From Clostridiales bacterium UBA1728 (GTDB taxonomy: Bacteria > Bacillota > Clostridia > Oscillospirales > Oscillospiraceae): 19,517 nucleotides of DNA. The translations under genes and the position numbers were made by a program. Below are positions 13,327-19,517 of this stretch, in pieces. Position 1 is the stretch's first letter. Each line of letters starts with the position of its first letter. Where the stretch lies: NCBI GenBank assembly GCA_002315975.1, contig DCIK01000017.1, positions 1 through 19,517 of the forward strand. The letters are read 5' to 3'. Below the pieces are notes generated by a model. It did no database searches. It was given only the letters and a program-made list of their open reading frames with translations, and had not been told where the DNA came from.

Positions 13327-14705
13327 TTAAGGAATACAAAACTATTCACGAGATCGCCAGCCCCCTGATGGTCGTTGACCATGTCGAGGGTGTCACCTAC
13401 GACGAGCTGGCTGAGCTTGAGCTGCCCTCCGGCGAAGTCCGTCGCTGCAAGGTTCTGTCCATTGAGGGCGACCGCGCTGTTCTGCAGCTGTTCGACTCCG
13501 CTCTGGGCATCAACCTGGCCGAGAGCAAGGTCCGCTTCCTGGGCCATCCTCTGGAGCTGGGCGTCAGCGAAGATATGCTGGGCCGTGTTTTCAACGGCAT
13601 GGGCGACCCCATTGACGGCGGCCCCGCCATCATTGCCGAGGAGCACCGCGACATCAACGGTCTCCCCATGAACCCCGCTGCCCGCGCCTACCCCGCCGAG
13701 TTCATTCAGACCGGCGTTTCCACCATTGACGGCCTGAACACTCTGGTTCGTGGCCAGAAGCTGCCCATCTTCTCCTGCTCTGGTCTGCCCCACGCCGCCC
13801 TGGCTGCTCAGATCGCCCGTCAGGCCAAGGTTCTGGGCAACAACGAGGCTTTCGCCGTCGTGTTCGCCGCCATCGGTATCACCTTCGAGGAATCCGAATA
13901 CTTCATTCAGGAGTTCCGCCGCACCGGTGCTATCGACCGTACCGTCGTCTTCTCCAACCTGGCCAACGACCCCGCCGTCGAGCGTATTTCCACCCCCCGT
14001 ATGGCTCTGACCGCTGCCGAGTACCTGGCCTTCGAGAAGGATATGCACGTTCTGGTCATCCTCACCGACATCACCAACTACGCCGAGGCTCTTCGTGAGG
14101 TTTCCGCCGCCAAGAAGGAAGTTCCCGGCCGTCGTGGCTATCCCGGCTACCTCTACACTGACCTTGCTCAGATGTACGAACGCGCCGGCCGCCGTCTGGG
14201 CAAGAAGGGCTCCATCACCATGATCCCCATTCTGACCATGCCCGAAGACGACAAGACTCACCCCATCCCCGACCTTACCGGCTACATCACCGAGGGTCAG
14301 ATCATCCTGTCCCGTGACCTGTACCGCAAGGGCATCATTCCTCCCGTGGACGTGCTTCCCAGCCTGTCCCGTCTGAAGGATAAGGGCATCGGTGAGGGCA
14401 AGACCCGTGAGGATCACTCCGGTGTTCTGAACCAGCTCTTCGCCGCCTATTCCCGCGGCAAGGAGTCTGCCGAGCTGATGACCATTCTCGGCGAGTCCGC
14501 TCTGTCCGACGATGATAAGCTCTACGCCAAGTTTGCCGAAGCCTTTGAGAAGGAGTATGTCAACCAGGGCAACGACACCAACCGCAGCATCGAGGATACC
14601 CTCACCATCGGCTGGGAGCTGCTGAGCATCCTTCCCGAGCGTGAGCTCAAGCGTATCAAGGAAGAGTACATCGCCAAGTACCTGCCCAAGAAGGACAAGG
14701 AGTAA
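13323..14705 (+). CDS. ntpB: V/A-type ATPase non-catalytic subunit B
   Basis: The gene encodes 460 residues from ATG 13323, overlapping ntpA by 4 nt. It is homologous to A but has a degenerate P-loop (SCSGLPHAALAAQIARQ), so it does not hydrolyse ATP. The arginine finger that completes the active site of neighbouring A is visible as Arg350 in LPSLSRLKDKGIG, the same number as in E. hirae NtpB. ITNYAEALREVSAAKKEVPG and the helical C-terminal domain are intact. Equal stoichiometry with A fits the translational coupling. Confidence 0.98.
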   Translation: MIKEYKTIHEIASPLMVVDHVEGVTYDELAELELPSGEVRRCKVLSIEGDRAVLQLFDSALGINLAESKVRFLGHPLELGVSEDMLGRVFNGMGDPIDGGPAIIAEEHRDINGLPMNPAARAYPAEFIQTGVSTIDGLNTLVRGQKLPIFSCSGLPHAALAAQIARQAKVLGNNEAFAVVFAAIGITFEESEYFIQEFRRTGAIDRTVVFSNLANDPAVERISTPRMALTAAEYLAFEKDMHVLVILTDITNYAEALREVSAAKKEVPGRRGYPGYLYTDLAQMYERAGRRLGKKGSITMIPILTMPEDDKTHPIPDLTGYITEGQIILSRDLYRKGIIPPVDVLPSLSRLKDKGIGEGKTREDHSGVLNQLFAAYSRGKESAELMTILGESALSDDDKLYAKFAEAFEKEYVNQGNDTNRSIEDTLTIGWELLSILPERELKRIKEEYIAKYLPKKDKE

Positions 14706-14754
14706 TCCGCATCCATCCGGGCGGTATAAGCCCAAATCCGTGAGGTGAATTTTA

Positions 14755-15408
14755 ATGGCAACAGTCACACCGACCAGAATGGTCTTAAACCAGATGAAGG
14801 GTCGTCTCACCACTGCCCAGAGAGGTCACAAGCTTCTCAAGGACAAGCGCGACGAACTCATGCGTCAGTTTCTGGATGTGGTGCGCCGGAATAAGGAACT
14901 CCGTCTCAAGGTCGAGGCGGGTCTGACCGAGGCTTTCGCGGCTCTGTCCGTGGCCGGCTCCGTCATGTCCCCCGAGATGCTGGAGCAGAGCCTTCTCTAC
15001 CCCCGGCAGAGTGTGGAACTGGGCGTGGAATTCAATAACGTGATGAGCGTGAATGTACCGGTTTACGATTTCAAGACCAAGTCCGCTGAGAGCGGTGACA
15101 TCTTCCCCTACGGTCTCGCCCAGACCTCCGGCGAGCTGGATGACGCCATGGGCGCCATTTCCGGCGTGTTCGAGGATATGCTGGAGCTGGCTCAGGTGGA
15201 GAAGACCATGCAGCTTCTTGCCTCCGAAATCGAAAAGACCCGCCGCCGCGTGAACGCTCTGGAATATGTTATGATTCCCGAATATCAGGCCAACATCAAG
15301 TACATCACCGCCAAGCTTCAGGAGAATGAAAACTCCACGAAGGTGCGTCTGATCAAGGTGAAGGAAATGGTTCTGGAAAAGGCCCACGACTTCAAGTACG
15401 CCGACTAA
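14755..15408 (+). CDS. ntpD: V/A-type ATPase subunit D (central shaft)
   Basis: The gene encodes 217 residues, with GTGAGG upstream of ATG 14755. It begins MATVTPTRMVLNQMKGRL and continues with HKLLKDKRDELMRQF, the conserved signature of subunit D, equivalent to gamma of F-ATPases. Two long helices (about 15-80 and 150-210) form the antiparallel coiled coil inside the A3B3 head. RRRVNALEYVMIPEYQANI near the C-terminal helix is the other family hallmark. It is the last gene of the operon. The E. hirae ntpH/ntpJ genes are not present after it. Confidence 0.96.
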   Translation: MATVTPTRMVLNQMKGRLTTAQRGHKLLKDKRDELMRQFLDVVRRNKELRLKVEAGLTEAFAALSVAGSVMSPEMLEQSLLYPRQSVELGVEFNNVMSVNVPVYDFKTKSAESGDIFPYGLAQTSGELDDAMGAISGVFEDMLELAQVEKTMQLLASEIEKTRRRVNALEYVMIPEYQANIKYITAKLQENENSTKVRLIKVKEMVLEKAHDFKYAD

Positions 15409-15440
15409 ACATCCGGGAAAACACCCATAGAACAAACGCA

Positions 15441-15490
15441 AAAGAACAGTTCACAGCCATTCAAAAGATGGCTGCGAGCTGTTCTTTTTT
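15441..15490. terminator. Bidirectional terminator after the ATPase operon
   Basis: AAAGAACAG...AGCCAT pairs with ATGGCT...CTGTTCTTT around a 7-nt loop and is followed by a T6 run. On the minus strand the same hairpin ends in TTCTTTTGCG, so it can also stop the convergent HD-hydrolase transcript. Confidence 0.9.
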
Positions 15491-15516
15491 GCCTTTTGAC
15501 AGTTCCGGCGTAGGAT

Positions 15517-15540
15517 GACTCGTCCGGAGGCCGAGCCCTA
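15517..15540 (+). repeat. Dispersed 24-nt GC-rich repeat, copy 3
   Basis: The sequence CTCGTCCGGAGGCCGAGCCC followed by TA sits 16 nt beyond the stop codon of the HD-domain gene, between convergent genes. Confidence 0.75.
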
Positions 15541-15555
15541 TGGGACGCAAGTGCC

Positions 15556-16203
15556 TTACGCCTCCAGCAGATCCCGGAGCCGGCAATAGTCCTCGTAGTG
15601 GGACTTGATCTCGTAGATCTGGGGCAGAATCTGGGTCTTGGCGGCCTGGAAGAGATCCTCGTGCCGGGGGTAGCGGTGGCGGCAGTCCTTGAAAAAGGGG
15701 ATGAAAAACTCTTCCGTTTCCACGGCCTTCCTGTAGCGCTTTTCGATGGACGCATCGGAGAGGGTGTACATATTGTGCATACGGTCGGCGGTTTTGATCA
15801 CGGCTGTGTTCACATCCTCGGCGATATGGGATAGATGCTCCCGGAGCACCGCCGGGTCGTGATAGTTCAGCGCCGGGTCGTTGCTCACACCGGAGACAAA
15901 TCCGGCCACTCTCTCGCCGAAGAGACAGGCGATGCTCTCCCGGCTGTGACCGGGCACATCCTCGATGATGTCATGGAGCAGGGCAGCGCTCAGCGTGTCC
16001 TGATCCCGGATGCCGTAGGAAATGAGGAAGTTGGCCACGTCCACGCAGTGCATATAATAGTCGCTGCCGTCGTAGCGCACATAGCCTTTTTTGGCGTTCA
16101 TCTCTCCAATGATAAAATGCAGCGAGCGCATGGAGGGCGAGTCTGCGCCGTAGAGCAGGGTGAGTCTCCGCTCTAAAAGAAGTCTTGAGCTTTGCTTTGC
16201 CAT
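15556..16203 (-). CDS. Stand-alone HD hydrolase of the RelA/SpoT type (possible ppGpp hydrolase)
   Basis: The gene encodes 215 residues. ATG 16203 follows GGACGG. The HD-family metal ligands are visible in the RelA/SpoT arrangement: H52 (MHCVDVANFL), H77-D78 followed by E81-D82 (ALLHDIIEDVPGHS), and D140 in VIKTADRMHNMYTLSD, which closely resembles the SpoT signature KxADRxHNMxTL. The synthetase, TGS and ACT domains of long RSH proteins are absent, so it resembles the small alarmone hydrolases. The predicted role is Mn-dependent removal of pyrophosphate from (p)ppGpp or a related nucleotide; substrate specificity is inference. It lies convergent to the ATPase operon and downstream of the lipoprotein gene, separated from it by a terminator. 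Confidence 0.85.
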   Translation of the reverse strand: MAKQSSRLLLERRLTLLYGADSPSMRSLHFIIGEMNAKKGYVRYDGSDYYMHCVDVANFLISYGIRDQDTLSAALLHDIIEDVPGHSRESIACLFGERVAGFVSGVSNDPALNYHDPAVLREHLSHIAEDVNTAVIKTADRMHNMYTLSDASIEKRYRKAVETEEFFIPFFKDCRHRYPRHEDLFQAAKTQILPQIYEIKSHYEDYCRLRDLLEA

Positions 16204-16232
16204 AACTTTCCGTCCTTTCTCTCATTTTGGGT

Positions 16233-16269
16233 ATAAAAATCCCTCTGCCGCGCGAACTTCGGCAGAGGG
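16233..16269 (-). terminator. Terminator of the Cthe_2159-like lipoprotein gene
   Basis: CCCTCTGCCG (16241-16250) pairs with CGGCAGAGGG (16260-16269). On the minus strand ATTTTTATA follows. It lies just after the lipoprotein stop. Confidence 0.88.
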
Positions 16270-16280
16270 CCTTTGTTATT

Positions 16281-17738
16281 TCAGGGCTGTGCGTTGACGG
16301 TGGCACCGTCGCAGCTGAAAACGCAAGCGCCCAGCTCCGCACGGGAGAACAGTACGGTGGTGAAGGGATAGATCGCGTTGAGCTCGCCCACGGTGCTGCC
16401 GTTCATGGTAATGGTAAGCTGAGAGTCGGCGTGGCCGCTGATGGCGCAGTTGATGCTGCTCTGGCTGCTCTGGGCAGAGGCGGACTTCACGGTCTTGGAC
16501 TTGCCGCAGGCGAGCACATTGCCGCCGTTGATATTCAGCGCTACCTTGGCATCGATGCCGTCCTGATAGGCGGAGATGAGAAGATTGCCACCGTTGATGG
16601 TCACAACGCCCTCGCCGCTGCCGCTCTGACCGGCGTGAAGACCGTCCTCGCCGGAGGCGATGGAGAAGCTGCCGCCGTCAATGCGCAGCTCTGCCTCGGA
16701 GTAAATGCCGTCCTCAATGGCGTCCACGGTGAAGGCGGGCTCGCCGCTGATGGCCACATCGCCCCGGGCGCTGATACCGCGACCCATGGAGGACTTGAGG
16801 GTGAAGCTGCCGCCGCTGATCTCCAGCGCAGCGCCGGAGCGGATGCAGTGGTCGGTGGTGGTGAGTGCAAGGGTGCCACCGGAGATCAGCACGCCGGTCT
16901 GACCCTTCAGACCCTTGGCGGAGCCCAGATCGGGGGAGCCGGTGGTGGTAACGCTGATGCTGCCCTCGGAGATGAGCAGCTGGGTCTCGGCAGCAATGCC
17001 GTCACCCTCGCAGCTGATGCTGATCTCGCCGCCGGACACGGACACATAGCCCTTGCCCTCTTTCTTGGCGGAGGTGGACTTGATGCCGTCGCCCATGGCG
17101 GTGATGCTCAGCTTGCCGGCCTCGATTTCCACGCTCTCGCTGCCGCGCAAACCGTTATTGGCCGCCGTGATGGTAATCTCGCCGCCCTGCACGGCCAGAT
17201 CGTCCTTGCAGGTGACGCCGTTGTTGATGTAGCCGTTGATCTCCAGCTTGCCGCTGCCCTCAAAGTCCAGGTCATCCTCGGAGAAGATAACGCCGCCGTT
17301 GGCATCCTCGGCAGCCGCGGTCAGCTCGCCCTTGATGCCGGAGGTCAGAGAGTTTTCGCTGCCCTCGTCCAGAATGAGCTTGAGCTTGTCGCACTGCTGC
17401 ACCAGAATGCAGGGCTCGGTGGCGTTGCTGATGACGGCACCGTCCAGATGCAGGAGCACCCGAGCTCCCTCCTCGGCGGCGTTGACGACGATCTGGCCGT
17501 TGTCCAGCGTGCCGCGGACGGTATACTCGCCCCCGGCGGTGATGGTGGCGGTGGTGCCGCTGACCGTAACGCCCTGAGCCGTGCAGCCGATGGAGCTGCC
17601 CGCCAGGTCAATGATGAGTGCAGCGGCGCTCTGCTCAGCGGCGGGAGCGGCGGCGGGTGCGCTCTCGCTTGCCTCGCCGCAGGCGGAGAAAGAGAGGAGC
17701 AGCATCAGTGCCAATATAAGAGAAAAGGTTTTCTTCAT
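16281..17738 (-). CDS. Cthe_2159-like (DUF4353) beta-helix lipoprotein, putative carbohydrate-binding
   Basis: The gene encodes 485 residues. ATG 17738 is preferred to the upstream in-frame ATG at 17831 because AAAGGAT precedes it and it opens a lipoprotein signal, MKKTFSLILALMLLLSFSAC, with the lipobox Cys at residue 20. An Ala/Ser/Glu-rich spacer follows to ~40. The rest is a chain of short beta-strand repeats with recurring (D/E)DGI, SGG and INGG turns, for example AYQDGIDAKVALNINGG. This matches the Cthe_2159 family, whose founding member from Clostridium thermocellum is a polysaccharide-binding parallel beta-helix. No catalytic residues are evident. The protein would be lipid-anchored on the outer face of the membrane and may bind acidic or plant polysaccharides; its ligand here is unknown. 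It has its own promoter and terminator. Confidence 0.85.
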   Translation of the reverse strand: MKKTFSLILALMLLLSFSACGEASESAPAAAPAAEQSAAALIIDLAGSSIGCTAQGVTVSGTTATITAGGEYTVRGTLDNGQIVVNAAEEGARVLLHLDGAVISNATEPCILVQQCDKLKLILDEGSENSLTSGIKGELTAAAEDANGGVIFSEDDLDFEGSGKLEINGYINNGVTCKDDLAVQGGEITITAANNGLRGSESVEIEAGKLSITAMGDGIKSTSAKKEGKGYVSVSGGEISISCEGDGIAAETQLLISEGSISVTTTGSPDLGSAKGLKGQTGVLISGGTLALTTTDHCIRSGAALEISGGSFTLKSSMGRGISARGDVAISGEPAFTVDAIEDGIYSEAELRIDGGSFSIASGEDGLHAGQSGSGEGVVTINGGNLLISAYQDGIDAKVALNINGGNVLACGKSKTVKSASAQSSQSSINCAISGHADSQLTITMNGSTVGELNAIYPFTTVLFSRAELGACVFSCDGATVNAQP

Positions 17739-17772
17739 GGTCGGTATCCTTTCGTATCTTTCGGATGGTCTC

Positions 17773-17801
17773 ATTATACCGTAGGACGGTTGAAATAGCA
17801 A
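17773..17801 (-). promoter_or_regulatory. Promoter of the Cthe_2159-like gene
   Basis: On the minus strand, TTGCTA (17801-17796), a 17-nt spacer and TATAAT (17778-17773) lie 35 nt upstream of ATG 17738. This supports that start, because the alternative ATG at 17831 would lie upstream of the promoter. Confidence 0.75.
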
Positions 17802-17831
17802 TGAAAAAAGTTGCAGCACCCTGCATAGCAC

Positions 17832-17871
17832 AACACGCTCCCCACTCCAAAGGAGTCGGAAGCGTGTTTGC
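17832..17871 (-). terminator. Hairpin after the AbrB-family gene
   Basis: AACACGCT...ACTCC and GGAGT...AGCGTGTT pair imperfectly around a short loop 11 nt past the AbrB stop. Only a weak T-rich tail follows on the minus strand, so termination efficiency is doubtful. Confidence 0.55.
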
Positions 17872-17881
17872 TTGGTCGCCC

Positions 17882-18124
17882 TCAGCCGACGCTCAGCTCA
17901 GCCATGCAGCGCTGGCAGACGCACTTTTCACGGAACATGGTAATGTCCCTGTCGCCGCCGCAGAAAATGCAGCTCTGGGAGTGCTTCTTCAGAATGATAC
18001 TGTCACCCTCCACATAGATTTCCACGCTGTCTCTGACCTCCAGCTCCATACTGCGGCGGAGCTCCACGGGCAGAACCACGCGACCCAGTTCATCGATGCG
18101 GCGTACAATACCGGTAGACTTCAT
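17882..18124 (-). CDS. AbrB/SpoVT-type transcription regulator with C-terminal zinc ribbon
   Basis: The gene encodes 80 residues. ATG 18124 is preferred to an upstream ATG at 18193 because AGGAGAG precedes it and the protein begins exactly at the swapped-hairpin beta-barrel DNA-binding domain: MKSTGIVRRIDELGRVVLPV, then ELRRSMELEVRDSVEIYVEG. Residues 52-73 add a CIFC...CQRC pair (C52, C55, C70, C73) that can bind zinc, an arrangement common in clostridial AbrB paralogues. Such proteins act as dimers or tetramers and repress or tune transition-state and stationary-phase genes. The target is unknown; it may regulate itself or neighbouring genes. Confidence 0.9.
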   Translation of the reverse strand: MKSTGIVRRIDELGRVVLPVELRRSMELEVRDSVEIYVEGDSIILKKHSQSCIFCGGDRDITMFREKCVCQRCMAELSVG

Positions 18125-18165
18125 AATGCTTCTCTCTCCTGCATAGAATAAGTGATAAGGGCTAT

Positions 18166-18193
18166 ATTTTATCAATATTTGGAAAAATGTCAA
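18166..18193 (-). promoter_or_regulatory. Promoter of the AbrB-family gene
   Basis: On the minus strand, consensus TTGACA (18193-18188), a 16-nt spacer and TAAAAT (18171-18166) lie 41 nt before the ATG in AT-rich DNA. Confidence 0.7.
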
Positions 18194-18224
18194 GTCTTTT
18201 GCAAGAGAAAAAGCGCAAAAAGGC

Positions 18225-19373
18225 TTATTCTATCCGTGCAATACCGATATAATGGACTGAAAATTGCGTTTGCAGTTCGCTTGCGGAGAAATGTACGCTA
18301 AGCGGCATACGGAAAAGCCCCTGTTGATTGAGCAGAATATGGAGCTGTTCCCGGTTTTCGATGCTCACGCGGCAAAGGGCAACGCCCCGTTCCTCCATAT
18401 CTTCCAGAGAAGCTTCCCAGTCCGACCAGTCCAGCGTCCCGGCAGGCACGGCCTCCTCCGTGGAGAGATAGCGGTACTCGGAGCAGAGGCAGGCGGGCTT
18501 TTCTCTTTTGTGCTCGCGGAAGGGGAGAGCTCCCACGGCAGCGGCGATGGCGCGGATGTGCTCGGCATTGCTGCCGCAGCAGCCGCCGAAGATGTCGGCA
18601 CCGCAGCGGTAGTAGCGCAGGGCGTTCTCCGCCATGGTTTCGGGGGTCATGGTATAAACGCTCCTGCCGTCCACGGTCTCGGGCAGACCGGCGTTGGCCT
18701 GCACCATAAGGGGCAGCGCGGTGAGAGCGCGCAGCTCGGAAACGGTCTTGGAGATGAGCTCGGCGTTGTCCACGCAGTTGATGCCGAAGGCGGCAATGCC
18801 CAGAGGCTCCAGCGTCAGCAGAGCGGAAGCAATCTCGCCGCCGGAAAAGCTCTTGCCGCCGGGGGCCATGGTAAAGCTTGCCAGAACGGGCTTGCTGCTC
18901 ACCTCCCGGATGGCCAGCACCGCAGCCTTGGCCTCGGCAAGAGAAATCTGGGTCTCGACCATGTAGAAGTCCACGCCGGCCTCCTCCAGCGCCCTGGCCT
19001 GCTCGGTAAAAATCTCCTTCACCGAGTCGAAGAGGGCCGGGTCCACACTGCCGCAGCAGAGACCCGTGGGGGAAATATCGCCGCCCACAAGGGCTTTGCC
19101 TCCGGAGGCCTCCCGGGAGAGTGCCACCAGACGGAGATTGTAGTCCCGGACACGGTCGCCCATGCCGTGACGACCCAGAGCAATTCGGTTGGCACCGAAG
19201 GTGGGGGCGAGGATGGCGGTACTGCCGGCGTCCACATAGCGGCGCTGAATGTCCAGCTCCGCCTCGGGATGGTCAAGAATCCACTGCTCACTGCAGCAGC
19301 CCGGGGGCATACCCCGTCGCTGCAGCTCCGTGCCGTTGGCACCGTCGAGGATCATATGCGCAAGAGTGAACAT
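18225..19373 (-). CDS. Homocysteine S-methyltransferase family protein
   Basis: The gene encodes 382 residues. ATG 19373 has AAGGAGG in front and begins MFTLAHMILDGANGTELQRR, the standard start of the Hcy-binding (betaine-homocysteine methyltransferase-like) barrel; an upstream ATG at 19433 has no such support. The zinc ligands that activate the homocysteine thiol are C200 (FGINCVDN) and C265-C266 (GGCCGSNAEH). The barrel covers ~1-285 and a further ~95 residues form an extension I do not recognise. There is no B12- or folate-binding domain, so it resembles a stand-alone MetH N-terminal module or an MmuM-like enzyme. It would methylate homocysteine to methionine; the methyl donor cannot be read from sequence. 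A dispersed repeat lies just upstream, and no SAM or T-box riboswitch is visible. Confidence 0.9.
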   Translation of the reverse strand: MFTLAHMILDGANGTELQRRGMPPGCCSEQWILDHPEAELDIQRRYVDAGSTAILAPTFGANRIALGRHGMGDRVRDYNLRLVALSREASGGKALVGGDISPTGLCCGSVDPALFDSVKEIFTEQARALEEAGVDFYMVETQISLAEAKAAVLAIREVSSKPVLASFTMAPGGKSFSGGEIASALLTLEPLGIAAFGINCVDNAELISKTVSELRALTALPLMVQANAGLPETVDGRSVYTMTPETMAENALRYYRCGADIFGGCCGSNAEHIRAIAAAVGALPFREHKREKPACLCSEYRYLSTEEAVPAGTLDWSDWEASLEDMEERGVALCRVSIENREQLHILLNQQGLFRMPLSVHFSASELQTQFSVHYIGIARIE

Positions 19374-19417
19374 GGTGGGAACCTCCTTGGTATGATGGAT
19401 CAGAAAAAAGAGGCTGT

Positions 19418-19517
19418 AAAAAAAGCCTGTCATTGCGAGGAGCGAAGCGACGTGGCAATCCGTATTTCTTTCGAAATTCTACAAAAATGCAGGAAAAGAG
19501 ACGGATTGCCACACCAG
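19418..19517. repeat. Dispersed palindromic repeat (element D type), truncated by the window end
   Basis: It begins AAAAAAAGCCTGTCATTGC, continues GAGGAGCGAAGCGACGTGGC and AATCCGT, and after ~30 AT-rich bases the inverted arm ACGGATTGCCACACCAG starts. A split copy is present at 2445-2463 and 2829-2946. It lies directly upstream of the homocysteine methyltransferase gene and carries no coding capacity. Confidence 0.75.

Noticed and set aside
9586..14813. Further long minus-strand frames (582, 472 and 522 codons) across ntpE to ntpB
   Set aside because: They have the same codon-bias artefact, with no ribosome sites or recognisable domains, and lie opposite conserved ATPase genes.
16227..17798. 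523-codon Ala/Gly-rich plus-strand frame opposite the Cthe_2159-like gene
   Set aside because: It is a mirror of the beta-helix repeats, without a start signal. The lipoprotein reading on the minus strand is supported by its promoter, lipobox and terminator.
19374..19517. Possible SAM or T-box riboswitch ahead of the methyltransferase gene
   Set aside because: The sequence is a dispersed repeat plus a short ribosome-site region; no riboswitch core motifs were recognised.

Overview
The window looks like chromosomal DNA of a GC-rich gut Clostridium relative (Bacillota, probably Oscillospiraceae; I cannot name the genus). The grounds are strong AGGAGG ribosome sites, occasional TTG starts, an AbrB-family regulator with a C-terminal zinc ribbon, clostridial protein families (Cthe_2159-like lipoprotein, LysM secreted protein, DUF1638) and the palindromic intergenic repeats seen in this group. 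No rRNA, tRNA or CRISPR array was found.

Region 1 (1-1070) is the edge of a mobile element. A tyrosine recombinase gene runs leftward out of the window. About 140 bp behind its start lies the last ~28 codons of a rubrerythrin/NADH-peroxidase gene with its own terminator, so the element probably inserted into the rubrerythrin 3' end. Region 2 (1070-3450) holds a small gene coding for a double-glycine leader fused to Gly/Asn-rich repeats, a DUF1638 gene whose 3' end runs into a nest of palindromic repeats, and a small Cys-rich DUF6951-like gene. A strong minus-strand promoter with tandem terminators at 3416-3598 suggests an unannotated ~150-nt RNA.

Region 3 (3640-6580, minus strand) has a secreted protein with six LysM domains and a stand-alone protein with the E2/CAT acyltransferase fold whose catalytic motif looks degenerate.

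Region 4 (6690-15490, plus strand) is a complete V/A-type ATPase operon in the order of the Enterococcus hirae ntp operon: ntpF-I-K-E-C-G-A-B-D. A sigma-A-like promoter precedes it and a bidirectional terminator follows. The c-ring subunit keeps the Na+-ligand residues known from E. hirae NtpK, so this is probably a sodium-pumping (or sodium-driven) rotary ATPase.

Region 5 (15500-19517, minus strand) holds a stand-alone RelA/SpoT-type HD hydrolase, a Cthe_2159-like beta-helix lipoprotein, an AbrB-type regulator and a homocysteine S-methyltransferase. It ends in another copy of the dispersed repeat family.
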